Source: Micrasema longulum | Lineage: Eukaryota > Arthropoda > Insecta > Trichoptera > Brachycentridae | DNA length: 64,000 bases | Reading direction: 5' to 3' | Assembly: GCA_022494885.1 (NCBI GenBank) | Contig: JAGVSM010002814.1 | Location: 310,001-374,000, forward strand | The notes under the pieces: model-generated | The model's database searches: none | What the model saw: only the letters and a program-made list of their open reading frames with translations | Told to the model about the DNA's origin: nothing | Made by a program: the position numbers and the translations under genes | Shown: positions 1-9,856 of the stretch, one piece after another | Numbering within the stretch: position 1 is the stretch's first letter | Layout: each line of letters begins with the position of its first letter

Positions 1-2
1 AA

Positions 3-159
3 TTTCAACCTGAAGGAACATTGCCAGATATTCAAATAACAGAAGCTGCCATAACGAAAATTACTGATCATAAAAAAATATTCAAGGACACTCCATTCTT
101 TATGGCTATTGGGTTTCACAAACCGCACATTCCATTAAAGTTTCCAAAAAAATATTTAG
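3..159 (+). CDS. Ids: Ids exon (5' end outside window) with active-site HKPH block
   Basis: Frame opens at base 3 and runs through [10 protein letters not shown] and [16 protein letters not shown]. The donor is GTAAGA at 160, giving a phase-1 junction after G159. The intron that follows (160-267) is only 108 bp, has no in-frame stop and ends TTTATAG, so an unspliced reading would look like one long ORF. The family alignment (KKYL-D-FYPLD) supports splicing it out. Confidence 0.85.
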
Positions 160-2415
160 GTAAGAAAGGAGGTACATTATACAATAGTTTCATTATTATT
201 TCATGCCTTGAAACATTCATTTTATATTATTTCAACAATGTAAAAATATTTGACGTATTATTTATAGATTTTTACCCTCTGGACTCCATTTCTTTGCCAA
301 ACGAGCCTTTTCGTCCTAGTGGGATGCCTTCGGTAGCTTGGAATCCGTGGACGGATGTTAAAGGAAGAGATGACATAAGAAAGCTTAATATTTCATTTCC
401 ATTTGGTATGATGCCACCAAAGTGGTCGCTTAAAATAAAGCAAAGCTATTATGCAGCCATAACGTACATTGATTATCTTATCGGAAACATTTTAGCAGGA
501 GTAAATTTAGACAACACTATTGTTGTTTTTACAAGTGACCATGGTAATTTTGAATTTTATTTCTTAAAACTCAAATAAACATAAAAAATGTTGTTCAATA
601 GATTACAATAGAGATATTACCTTCTCTAAAACGTTCTTCATCTCTGTTGTAATGTGTTAATATTAACAGCTCCCCAGGGAGTTGAATCCAGTCCTTGTCT
701 ACAAAAATTTGGACAAACTCAAAATATTGTTGATTATGCAATAGAATAAAAATATTTTTATCTCAGTATTAAAAATCGTGCATAATCTAGTTGGATTCGA
801 TGAAGAATCCATGGTTCTTTTGGAAAATAGCACTTTTTTGTGGGCTTTACTGCCATCTACAGTTTAGTAGAATAATATTTTATCATCAACATTGTCATTA
901 TGCGATGCAAAGTTTGTGAATACAATTTGTAGATGGCAGTACTCGTATCGTTTTTGGAAATTATTAAATTGTTTTTTTTTTAAGTCAGTGTGCCAATGTT
1001 TAAACGGTTTTACCAATTTTTTGAATAGGTGATATTATTATTTGAATTCATTGTTAATTTTTTATTTTCATTATTTCAGGTTGGTCGCTTGGAGAACACG
1101 GTGAATGGGCAAAGTATAGTAATTTTGATGTTGCCTTGAAAATACCCTTAATTTTATATGTTCCGGGGTTGCCTGCCAACAATGTACATGCTAAGAAACC
1201 AAAAACTGTCAAAAAATTGGTAGAATTGATTGACATTTTTCCGACTCTCGCAGAACTTTCCGGAATCGTTTCAAAATTTCCTCAATGTAGAATGAAAAAT
1301 GTCGACCTTTGCTCAGAGGGTTTTAGCCTGGTTCCTCTTGTTTATGACGCGATAGCGATAAAATCTCAGTATATTTGGAAACACCCCGCTTTCAGTCAAT
1401 TTCCACGGCCGGGTGTTTTCCCTTCTAGAAATAGCGATGTAACGTACGCGTTACCACGATGAAAGTTTCGCCGGTTCGTCACCCGCGTCTGCCGCAGTCA
1501 AGCTTCCCGGCGTAAGTGGGAAGCCGCCCTCCCAGACAGAGCCAAAGACAAAGTCGGAAGGTAGGAGCACAGCTGCGCCGACCGCAAGTCAACCTCAATA
1601 GCCCTGAAAAGGACTTTCCACCCGGTCCAAGTGGTGCAGAGAGGCGAAGGCAGTCAGCAGGCAGAGCGGAGCGAAGAGCGAAGTGCAGGAAGGCGAACAG
1701 GACGGAGAACGGAATAAAACACGTGTGAACTGTTCAGAGTTAGGAACTCAACTGATTTAATATCTCCAATTGACCGCCTTATAAAGCGGTGCGCGTCGGG
1801 CTCCGTGAGTCGGCCATCCCACCCGCGCCGGCTGCCTCGGAGTGGTGGGGGTAATCTTTCCCCGCCACTCGCTACATGCCGCCGGCCGCAGGTGGCGTAA
1901 ATACGGGCGCTCAATGCCCGTACGGGCCATTTCGTCGGCAGCCGCGACGCGCGCAACATGACATTTACATAATATATTTTTATACATTTTATTCATTTTA
2001 ACCTAGCTATTTTTCCCCGGTAATACTGAGGCCAGGCTCGAAAGTGACCATTTTATCTTTATTGAGAGCCCAGCCATCAGTTCTATACATTTACCGGGGA
2101 TCCTTTCTAATTAATGTATTATTTTAATTTATTCGATTTTACGCGTCCGGAACAAGCGATAAGCCTCGCTTGAATGATATCAAAATAATGGGATACTCAA
2201 TAAGGACAAGACGATATCGATACACGGAATGGGTGGATTTTAACCACTCTTCGTGCAAACCTGATTGGAACAAAGTTCAGGCCAAAGAGTTATATGATCA
2301 CAGCATTGACGAAAACGAAGCTCTTAATCTTGCAGATAAAGAAGAACTTAAACCCGTTTATGAGAGATTGAGCAGGAAATTGAGACTTGGTTGGAGAGGC
2401 TATAAACAATATTGA
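3..2415 (+). CDS. Ids: Iduronate 2-sulfatase, 3' part of gene (partial at left edge)
   Basis: Lysosomal sulfatase that removes the 2-O-sulfate from iduronate residues of heparan and dermatan sulfate. Spliced parts 3-159, 268-543, 1080-1438 and 2164-2415 read in one frame and give the C-terminal two thirds of the family protein. Visible blocks in order: [20 protein letters not shown] (first His of HKPH corresponds to a conserved active-site His), [23 protein letters not shown] (metal-binding Asp and His), [49 protein letters not shown], ending at TGA 2413-2415. The CxPSR formylglycine motif and signal peptide lie left of the window. The last exon is split by an LTR-like insertion (1438-2154). 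Introns 1 and 2 have GT-AG ends and give exact family matches. The third junction is inferred. Family identity is certain; functionality of this allele is not. Confidence 0.93.
268..543 (+). CDS. Ids: Ids exon with FTSDHG metal-binding block
   Basis: Encodes [46 protein letters not shown] and VVFTSDH, the central sulfatase fold. It ends in phase 1 (first G of the Gly codon of DHG) at donor GTAATT 544. The next exon completes Gly and continues WSLGEHGEW, matching the family exactly. Confidence 0.9.
605..731 (+). repeat. REP-A fragment inside Ids intron 2
   Basis: The 536-bp intron (544-1079) holds a piece of the most abundant dispersed repeat of the window: TTACCTTCTCT, TCATCTCTGTTGTAAT, the CCCCAGGGAGTTGAATCCAG block and GGACAAACTCAAAATATTG. 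Near-identical words occur at 11490-11600 and 60490-60540. Further on, a 13-bp inverted repeat ACTGCCATCTACA (849-861 and 928-940) could mark another tiny element. Confidence 0.7.
1080..1438 (+). CDS. Ids: Ids exon, C-terminal subdomain, ends at LTR insertion
   Basis: Acceptor TTATTTCAG at 1071-1079. Encodes [44 protein letters not shown], and a segment ending [13 protein letters not shown]. Without splicing the frame enters the LTR (VTYALPR) and stops at 1460-1462, which would delete about 85 C-terminal residues. The natural coding continuation is at 2159-2163 and onward. Confidence 0.88.
1438..2154. mobile_element. Solo LTR-like element inserted in Ids coding exon
   Basis: 717 bp, beginning TGTAACGTACGCGT and ending ACGCGTCCGGAACA. 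The two ends form a 14-bp imperfect inverted repeat and have the TG...CA termini of LTRs. It is flanked by the 5-bp direct repeat AGCGA (1433-1437 and 2155-2159), as expected for integrase-mediated insertion. The interior is much more GC-rich than its flanks, carries AATAAA at 1713-1718 and has no gag/pol coding, so it reads as a solo LTR left by LTR-LTR recombination. Removing it with one AGCGA copy restores the codons AAT AGC GAT AAG CCT, exactly the family's NSDKP run. It could also be a short DNA element, but the 5-bp duplication favours an LTR. Confidence 0.8.
2164..2415 (+). CDS. Ids: Ids terminal exon segment after the insertion
   Basis: Encodes [49 protein letters not shown] and stops at 2413-2415. 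All 83 codons are open, with family-typical residues throughout. If AG 2162-2163 is the acceptor paired with GT 1439, the frame is kept and one Lys codon is lost. If AG 2155-2156 is used with GT 1444, the frame is also kept, with three extra residues. No clear polyadenylation signal is seen close downstream; the AATAAA words are near 3170. Confidence 0.85.
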   Translation, partial: PRLNDIKIMGYSIRTRRYRYTEWVDFNHSSCKPDWNKVQAKELYDHSIDENEALNLADKEELKPVYERLSRKLRLGWRGYKQY

Positions 2416-4410
2416 CTTTAAATAAGACTTATGTCATTTTTTTTATATTAACCCATAAAAATATGCTCAAAAGTTAAACCTTAACACATCAAGTATTTAT
2501 ATATTTATAGGCAAGTTATAATGATTATTTTCATTGTCATAATACACGTGTACCAATGCAAACTAAAATTTATTTGAACAAAAATGTATTCGAAACAAAA
2601 ATATGAAACTAATTATTCATATCATTATCGATAGTCCATATCTCTTGGAGCGTATTTCAATCAATTGTCCCGTAAAGTCAACACGACAAGTTGATTTTTT
2701 TAATAATAAATTATTAAAAAATGAACTTGTCGTGCAATAAATTGCCCAAAAAAAATTATGTTCAAAACTCGTTTATTTATCTTAGCTGCTCCAAATTTAA
2801 TTAACTTTGTCCCCATTTAGATATTTTCAATACAAAATTTTGTGACTTCAAAAAAAACTTTTTGAAACACTAAAAAAAAACATTTGTCTGTGTGTAATAA
2901 GTTTATGTTCCTTTAATTATGTTTATTTTATTATAATATCAACATTTTGAATTGGTCAACTATATTATGAAAATCCCTCTCCTCCACTCCTCCACTCTAT
3001 TTCCTCATCCCTTAACCTTCTTAAGAGCTCTTAACAACATAATAACATATTATTTTTCTCTTTACTGTGTAACATGTTCTTTCATTATATTTGTGAAAAA
3101 CTTTAACTGGATGTGTGTACTATTTTTTGTATTTTGTATTATAATAATATAACAACTGTTGTTTTTCCTTAATAAATAAAAATAAAATAAAATAGATGGC
3201 GCTTTTATCATTTTTATTGAAAAATGCAATTTTTACGTTTATTTTCAATGGAAATTTTATAAAACTTGGTTTGCGGAAACTTTACACTATATTGATTGTA
3301 ACAAATACTATAACAATATAATTTAGGTCTTTTTCACAAAATAGTGTACAAAACAAAAAATAACTTATCTTATCACCTTAAATCCACCATTTAACAAGGA
3401 AAGGGTATTCTCATACCAAATACAATACATACAGGTTGAAAAAAAAAATGTAACCTGCAGATAAGCCTCGGCTTTGCGGGAACAAAAATACAATTATGTG
3501 TGTTATTTTATTTGTTAAAAAAAATTGATTTAAAAAAAAATAAATTTAAAAAAATTTACTGTTTAAAAATAAATAAATCTATAAACTCATCTACTGAAAA
3601 AACATGTTTTTTTTCGAACCGTAAATACTTGAAAAAAAAACAAACGTTCCAAAGTTTTGTATTGCCATAACAATAAAAAATATGACGTTGTTGATCACGC
3701 CTCTACCGACATCTAGCGGAAACACGCGCGCAGTTTCCGCTACGCCTGGTAACAACTAACAATGGCGGCACGTACACAAATGCATAATTTTAATTATTAT
3801 AAGCCGTGTTTGTTGTAAACTGTACGCCCCAGCGGCACTTAAAAGACTCTCCGTGACTCAAAAACAATATTAGCCTAATATTTCGGAGAATAAATTAAAC
3901 TATGACTTGTGGCTTGCAGTAATAACCACCAATTAAAACATCCAACAATTTGTCATTTTAAATAATAATTGAGACGCTGTATATTATAAGAAAATATATA
4001 AACGCGTCTATTGCCGATACTTTATTGTACTACTACTAATATCACGCCATTTCCGCGTAGGCAGAGAAAATGGAACGCCACAATATTCATTTTGAAATTC
4101 GACGAAGGGGATCCTGAGACATAATGTGCACAAGGGCAAAAGTAAAGGAATTCAGCAAGGAAACTTAAAATATTTTTATTACAAGAAAATTAACGGGATT
4201 CTGAATGGTAGGGTAGATAATGCATTCAAATACGAGTACAAAATACAGCTCTAACAGCTAATTCCAGTATTCCCCATGTCCCCCATATGCCCCGGTCTCT
4301 CCTACGATTTTATCTTCTTTTGACAGATTGTCATACACACAGGGAGCGGCAAAATGATCTGACGGTTTCACCGCCATACTGTTAAGCGAGTAGGTGGTAT
4401 ATGTATATAT
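2416..4410. other. Downstream of Ids; no gene seen
   Basis: AT-rich, no convincing ORF. It contains the Ids 3' UTR of unknown extent, a hairpin at 2682-2734, an AATAAATAAAAATAAAATAA stretch near 3170-3190, and a small perfect hairpin at 3715-3741 (arms AGCGGAAAC and GTTTCCGCT, 9-base loop). Confidence 0.5.
2682..2734. repeat. Hairpin-forming inverted repeat (MITE-like core)
   Basis: Arms CACGACAAGTT (2682-2692) and AACTTGTCGTG (2724-2734) are perfect complements. The AT spacer is also largely self-complementary (TTTTTTAATAAT with ATTATTAAAAAA). Flanking CAATTG and CAATAAATTG extend the symmetry weakly. Probably a small fold-back element in the Ids 3' region; it could also form in the 3' UTR RNA. 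Confidence 0.6.
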
Positions 4411-4460
4411 TTGGAAAATTTATATAGCGCCATTTTTGTGAAAATTACCTCAAGGGCGCT
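4411..4460 (-). mobile_element. REP-K LINE 3'-end fragment
   Basis: The block TTTATATAGCGCCATTTTTG...CCTCAAGGGCGCT recurs at 45843-45902, 51631-51680 and 62632-62680. In the two longer copies it directly follows a conserved minus-strand C-terminal peptide, so this is the truncated 3' end of a non-LTR retrotransposon read on the minus strand. Confidence 0.6.
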
Positions 4461-4463
4461 GGG

Positions 4464-4916
4464 GTGGTGGAGTTTTTACTAGCAATGGAACAGTGGTCGG
4501 CTGAGCACCGCGCGTTTGTTGTCGAGGCGTTTTTTAAAAGTGGCGATTCCTGCGTTGGTGTTCAGCGGCAGTTCCGTAAGCGTTTTAATGTGGGCCCAAG
4601 AGGAAAAGTCCCAACTCATAACAGAATTATGGAAAACTTCCTGATCCCCGAACTTCAGAGAAATCGTTTGGTGCGCAGGAGGATGTGGTTCCAGCAGGAT
4701 GGGGCAACTGCCCATACAGCCAATGAGGTGACGCTGAGTCATCTCGCGTTTTGGGAACATTGCATGGCCAGCTCGTTCCCCAGACCTTAGAAATTGTGTT
4801 TTTTTTCTTGTGGAGGTTCCTTAAAGCCAGAGTTTACACAAACAAACCCCGCACACTGGACGAACTGAAAAAACCCATATGCCAAGAAATCGCCAACCTG
4901 TCTCCTGCATTGTTAT
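4464..4916 (+). pseudogene. Tc1/mariner-like transposase remnant, internally deleted
   Basis: From ATG 4485 the frame gives MEQWSAEHRAFVVEAFFKSG and a helix-turn-helix ending VQRQFRKRFN (DUF4817-type N-terminus). It then jumps to NFLIPELQRN and FQQDGATAHTA, which is the DDE-domain segment around the second catalytic Asp. The central ~100 or more residues, including the first Asp, are missing. After the stop at 4788 the family's tail is still readable in another frame (FF.CGGSLK, AKKSPTCLLH), showing frameshifts. Dead copy; no intact terminal inverted repeats were found. Confidence 0.8.
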
Positions 4917-4925
4917 AGAGGGTGT

Positions 4926-5525
4926 TCGACATAGAGATGAAACTTCATACAAATTCGAGCTAAAAAGTCGTCCCCAAAGGAAAGGGAATGACCAGAGGAG
5001 GGAGCAAGTGTCGTCACGTCATATCACGTCGACTTTGGCAAGCAAAACACGTAGTACAGTAAAAAGCACTGACTGTTTACATCGGTCTACTGTAAGTTCT
5101 ATTCAGTATGTCGCTCCTTTCCGCATTCGCGTCACCTTTGTTTGTCATTTCACTATACGCCCAACTAACTGAGCAGGACAGAGACAGGAGATAGCTTACG
5201 ACTAATAAATACTGGTAATATAAATAAAACATTTTTTACATTAAAATAGCCATTTCAAACAAGTATTTATTAAGATAAAAACATAACTTATCGGTGAAAG
5301 GTTATGGTATCGCTTTTTCTATATTTTCCAGATCGATTTGTGCAGTATCTTAGCGTACGAATAGGCATTTTAATAATTGCGAGGAAAGTAGCCGAAGAAT
5401 GCTCGCAACAGACTAAAGTCCGTTCTATCAAACATATGCTAATTGGCCGCAGGTTGAGGGATCATATTTCGAACGCTCATGCTTACTCTAGTTATATACC
5501 TCAATGTAGTGTACCTAGTACCTAA
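4926..5525 (+). repeat. REP-H copy 1 (about 600 bp)
   Basis: Matches 33360-33990 in inverted orientation along its whole length, including AAAAAGCACTGACTGTTTAC, CAGAGACAGGAGATAGCTTA and AATTGGCCGCAGGTTGAGGG. Both copies keep an open stretch reading SQQT.V.SIKHM.IGRRLR.HISNA in the same relative frame, hinting that part was once coding. The element class is not recognised. Confidence 0.65.
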
Positions 5526-6130
5526 ATCTACTGACTTATAATAAATAGACCCGTAACTGCTTTTATACTAGCTAAATCTAAGATAATACATAGCAAAATA
5601 TTTCGTTGCCCCTCAGAGTAATAATGCTCTACAGCTGTAGAGACCCCATTTCGCTCTATTGCATAAAAGAAAAGCGTTACAAATTTTTGTCTTTGGATTA
5701 ACAACAGACGTTTAACGGACGGTTTCTCGACTTGAGTACCAACGGCTGTTTCGTTTTGCTGTAAACTATAGCTGACTTCATGATTGATAATCCTAGAACT
5801 ATTTTTCTCCGTATGAGCGGCTCTATAGCGTTACTTTACGTTTACTCTGAGCGTGCCCTCAATGATTTGAAATAAAGATATAGCAAATCACGATACACAT
5901 GCTATCATTCATTTCTAAAAAGATATGCATAATATTTCTTTAGTTCATATAATTTTTGATATTTCGTTACCATAGAGAGCTGTCAAATGTTTGATCAATG
6001 TACTTAAAAAATAACTAAATATGTACTTATTCCATTAATTGAATTGTTAATACGAATAAAACGACATATCTGTTTTTCGCAGTTGCAATGCAATTAAAGC
6101 GTTTTTCATTATACTCGTACGCGAAGGCAT
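5526..6130. other. No gene; unclassified repeat words
   Basis: 5632-5690 (GAGACCCCATTTCGCTCTAT ... AAAAGCGTTACAAATTTTTG) resembles 37398-37462, so at least one more dispersed repeat is present. Otherwise nothing is recognised. Confidence 0.4.
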
Positions 6131-6134
6131 ACCC

Positions 6135-6565
6135 TGCATAGCGGAAGTTCAGTGGTTTTTTTATTTTATTATTTGTTAATAGACTACTAAACTAAGTAAA
6201 AATATATTTTTTAAATTTTTATATATCGTATTATCAGCGCTACGATTTTTAAAGTTTTGTATTTCTGAAATAACTCCGCGTGTAACGTTAAAGGTTCATT
6301 TCCGCTTATTCTCATTCGGTTCTTCCCATTGGTTCAGAAGCGACAAGCAGACCGGAAATCTTCCATAGCTCTCAGATCATAGGTTGATTCACATGAACCA
6401 GTGACGTTATTCAAAGTAGTGCGTTTTCATTCAAATATTTTTTATTCTTTTTTTCCGTACATGTTCAAGAAACTTTGCCCTGCAATTTAATGCTCTAATT
6501 TTTACCCCGCGCAAGAAAACATTTTTTGTATCCAATTTCGCGTAGGGCTGAAGTTCCTCATTTTG
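6135..6565 (+). repeat. REP-C copy (long MITE-like repeat)
   Basis: Begins GCGGAAGTTCAGTGG and later has AACTCCGCGTGTAACGTTA, AAGAAACTTTGCCCTGCAAT and a tail TGAAGTTCCTCATTTTGCCC. The same order of words is found at 17695-18190, 29822-30477 (inverted) and 53900-54410. The family ends form an inverted repeat around TGAGGAAGTTCAGTGCTAC. No coding capacity. Confidence 0.6.
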
Positions 6566-8786
6566 CCCTTAATGGATATTTTGCCCAAAGAGTCGAACCT
6601 TTGCCCATCCTTTAAAAACATTTTTCCATTTGATTTCGGTACATTAAGGAGGAAAATAGATTTGTCACTAACTTCACTCAGAAGCTTTTGTCACTAAATT
6701 TACTGAGTGGCTTGTCAGAACCTGTCAAAGTCCGCGTGTAATTTGTTGTGGGCCAATTACGACTCTGTGTTTTTTAATATACTGCTCGATGGCAAAAACA
6801 AATGTAAGTTTTTCGTGTTGTATGAGGTTTTTAAGTTTTTAAGGTTTACAAAGGTTTTCAGATCATTTCCTGTTTATATTATGTGCTGTCGAATTATGAC
6901 GATGGCCAAATTAACAAGCATAAGTTGAGCCTCTGGATTGTCAATTTTTCCCAAACGAAAAAATGTGTTAGGGTTGTCATTTTCTTATTATTGAAATATT
7001 GAAATTAGTCTGAATTAAATAAAACTATTATGAAAGTTTCGCACACATAAGGTATTTGAGATTTTCAAAAGTATTATCATTATTGTGGATAATTTAATTT
7101 AATTCTTCTTTGCCTTTCTTAATTCATTTGATAATGTGTTTTTATATTGCTTTTTAATAGTCTCTGAAGCATTTCTCATTTTTTGCATGGTATACAATTT
7201 GTTTCTATATAAGATCATTTTCATTATATATGGAGTAACCAGCCTTCATTATTATCCACCCTCAAACGATATTTTTTCACTTTCGTAGCTATGGACTTAG
7301 ATTCCTTAGATAGACTTAGAAATAATTTATATTAATTTTAAAAAAAATTGTCGTCTGGTTTTAACCATCTTAGTTGTTCATTATATTTCATTCATTCATA
7401 TTCCTGAAACAGTTATTATTTCTCACAACATATTTGCCATTTCCAAAAATGTGTGTACCTACCTGATATTAAAAATTGACATTTATGTAATTAAGACTAG
7501 GATTATTGGTATGTGTACTTAAATAAAAAAATTCTTTGAATAAACAACATTTATTAATTTTTCTTACGTTATCAACCAGATTTGACAACCCTAAGGCCTA
7601 TAAATTGGTTGTATGAAAACAAATAGAGTTCGGCGGGTAAATTTACCCAGTTATTTTTAGACGAATATTTTATTAGTAAGCCATTGAAAATATGCTCAAA
7701 CAACGATTTTGTCATTGAATTAATAATTTAATTAGGTAGTTCTTAGACAAGAACGCCATATTAGCTACAGTTCAACAATTAATGGTTGCGGGCAAACATG
7801 GAGGTAATTTTGCCCGCCATCAAAATTTTAAATTGCGTGAAATCGCATTTAAATATGACCCAATTCAATGATTACCAAGGTCATTCTTAGTAATTAAAAA
7901 GTAAAGAACAAAATACATTTTTTTGAGAAAATCAATGAATTAAATATTACAAAAAAAACCTTTGTCGTAGTTGCGTACCCACCTACTGCGCTCCCACCAA
8001 TATGTGGGTATGATATGTTTTCACCTTTCATTGCTCAGGAACCTACTAAATAAATACCTACCCACATACGATAAATTAGATAATAAATACGCTGTTACAC
8101 GTGTATGTAGGTATTACAGTATATTATGGCTATAACATTTACGTCGTTTGATTTTGCAAGCGATAAATTGTAGGCGGTGTTTAACTTACAAATTCCATAA
8201 ATACACACCAGATAAAGCGGCACCCACTACAGATAAATAAATTATGTGTAATTTTCTTGGAAATTATGAAGACTGTCACCGCGCTGTCTGCTGTACTTTC
8301 TGACTGGAGACATGCAATATTTTATTTTGTTTTCAAGCAAACAGCACAATAACGATTATTTGGTTTTTAATTAAACTGTAAATGAGAACTAAATTCCAAC
8401 CGCTCGTGCGCTCTGTACCTCTGTAGTTGTTACTGACGAGTACATACAGAGTTGTAGACGTGTAAAATAATAAAATCTAGCTTATATGTTATATGTATTT
8501 TTAATTTGCTTTCACAGAATAATAAGTTGATATAAATAAATAGATGGAGTCCTGGTTTCGGCGAAGTATAAAACTGGGAAAAACAAGGAAGAAAATAGGC
8601 TGCATGCTGTCGAAATTTACAATAAAGTGTCCAAAGATAGCCCGGTCTATGTATTTCAACTTCCAAGAGCAAAAATGGTTATACATAAGGGAAATATCAC
8701 ATACTACGAATATCGATAGAAATATGTGAAATTGATTTATTAAAATTAATGCGTAAAAATATTTTCATTCATAAAATTGTTAAAAT
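6566..8786. other. AT-rich DNA without recognisable gene
   Basis: No supported ORF. Visible structure: inverted repeat TTAGGGTTGTCA (6968-6979) / TGACAACCCTAA (7583-7594), possibly the ends of a ~630-bp element, and hairpin GCGGGCAAA (7788-7796) / TTTTGCCCGC (7808-7817). The short ORFs near 8430-8730 overlap on both strands and look fortuitous. Confidence 0.4.
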
Positions 8787-9467
8787 ATCATCATCATCAT
8801 CATCAGCCGTCTCTTGTCCAATGTTGAACATAGGCCTCCCCCTTTAGTCTCCATATTTCCCTATCCTGAGCCAACTGCATCCAACCACTTCCTGCAACTC
8901 GTCTTATGTCATCAGACCACCTTGTCTGAGGCCTGCCGACACTTCTTCTACCCGTTCTGGGTCGCCATTCCAGGACTTTTTTGGTCCATCTAGAGTCTGT
9001 GATTCTGGCTATATGACCAGCCCAGCTCCATTTCTGGTTGGCAGCCCTATGGACCACATCGGTGATCTTTGTTCTCGCTCTAATCCATGTATTGGTTTTT
9101 CTGTCTCGAAATACCCAGCATTCTCCTTCCCATGGCTCTCTGTGTCACTGATAATTTGTGTAAATTTTTTTTCGTGAACACAAAAGTTTCACAGCCATAT
9201 GTCAGTACAGGAAGAACACAAGCATAAAAAATTTTCTTCTTTGAGTAATGTAAATACCTCGGAGATTTTAGGATATATGAGAGCTTACCAAAGGCGGCCC
9301 ATGCTAAACCTCGCCATCTTTCTATTTCTACCTCTTGATTATCTTTACCGAGCTTTATTTCATGTCCTAGGTATATATAACTATCAATCTTTTCAATTAT
9401 TTCTCCATTTACTAAGATTATCACTCATTACTTTAGTTTTTGAAGCATTCATTTTTAAAATATACGC
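8787..9467 (-). mobile_element. RTE-1 LINE, 5'-truncated 3' end, copy 1
   Basis: Read on the minus strand it gives the last part of an RTE-clade reverse transcriptase: IYLGHEIKLG, PVLTYGCETFVF, LSVTQRAMGRRMLGIS, then NQKWSWAGHIARI, GRPQTRWSDDIRRVAGSGWM and GEAYVQHWT with a stop at 8803. The 3' tail is ATG repeats (ATC repeats at 8787-8805 on +). Compared with the copy at 55848-56424, this one lacks a few bases near 9107 (CTGTCTCGAAA against CTGTCTCTCAACGAAA), which shifts the frame. Not functional. Confidence 0.88.
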
Positions 9468-9840
9468 CTTCACAAAAACGCGTCATGATTGATCGTGACA
9501 CTCGTGACGTCAAGATTCATGTTTGTTTACAATATTTGGCATTATTTCAATGTGTGAGCTGTACTAATAATATAATGTTGTTTTCTTTTTCTTTCTTTTT
9601 TAAATTCTGTTTTTTTTTTTTGTTTTCTCTCTTACTATTATATATGTATCCTATATATCTGTGTGGATTTAAATGTGAATATGTAATAATTTATATGTAT
9701 TTTATATATATTTTTTAGACACTATAATTATAATATATTAAATCACGTAAATGAATACCTCGACACGGGTTGTGCCCAGTGAGGTATTCATATTTAAAAA
9801 AAAAGTTTTATGTAAAACGTGAAATAATAAATAAATACCT
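9468..9840. other. AT-rich spacer with a LINE 3'-UTR-like block
   Basis: Polypyrimidine-rich; 9755-9800 (TACCTCGACACGGGTTGTGCCCAGTGAGGTATTC) is a short palindromic block that recurs at about 14070-14095 (inverted) and 37845-37872. It is probably the 3' UTR hairpin of a Jockey-like LINE family. Confidence 0.45.
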
Positions 9841-9856
9841 ACGATATCGAATTTCT

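Noticed and set aside
160..267. Continuous coding through 21-578
   Set aside because: GTAAGA...TATAG flank an insertion relative to the sulfatase family; splicing it out restores the conserved YL-D-FYPL junction.
1516..1996. Overlapping ORFs of 70-101 codons on both strands between two Ids exons
   Set aside because: They lie wholly within the GC-rich LTR-like insertion, on both strands, with Arg/Pro-rich low-complexity composition; open frames are expected from GC content.
8790..8806. ATC repeats as an independent microsatellite or CRISPR-like array
   Set aside because: They are the 3' tail of an RTE LINE, at the same place in both copies; no spacer-repeat structure exists anywhere in the window.
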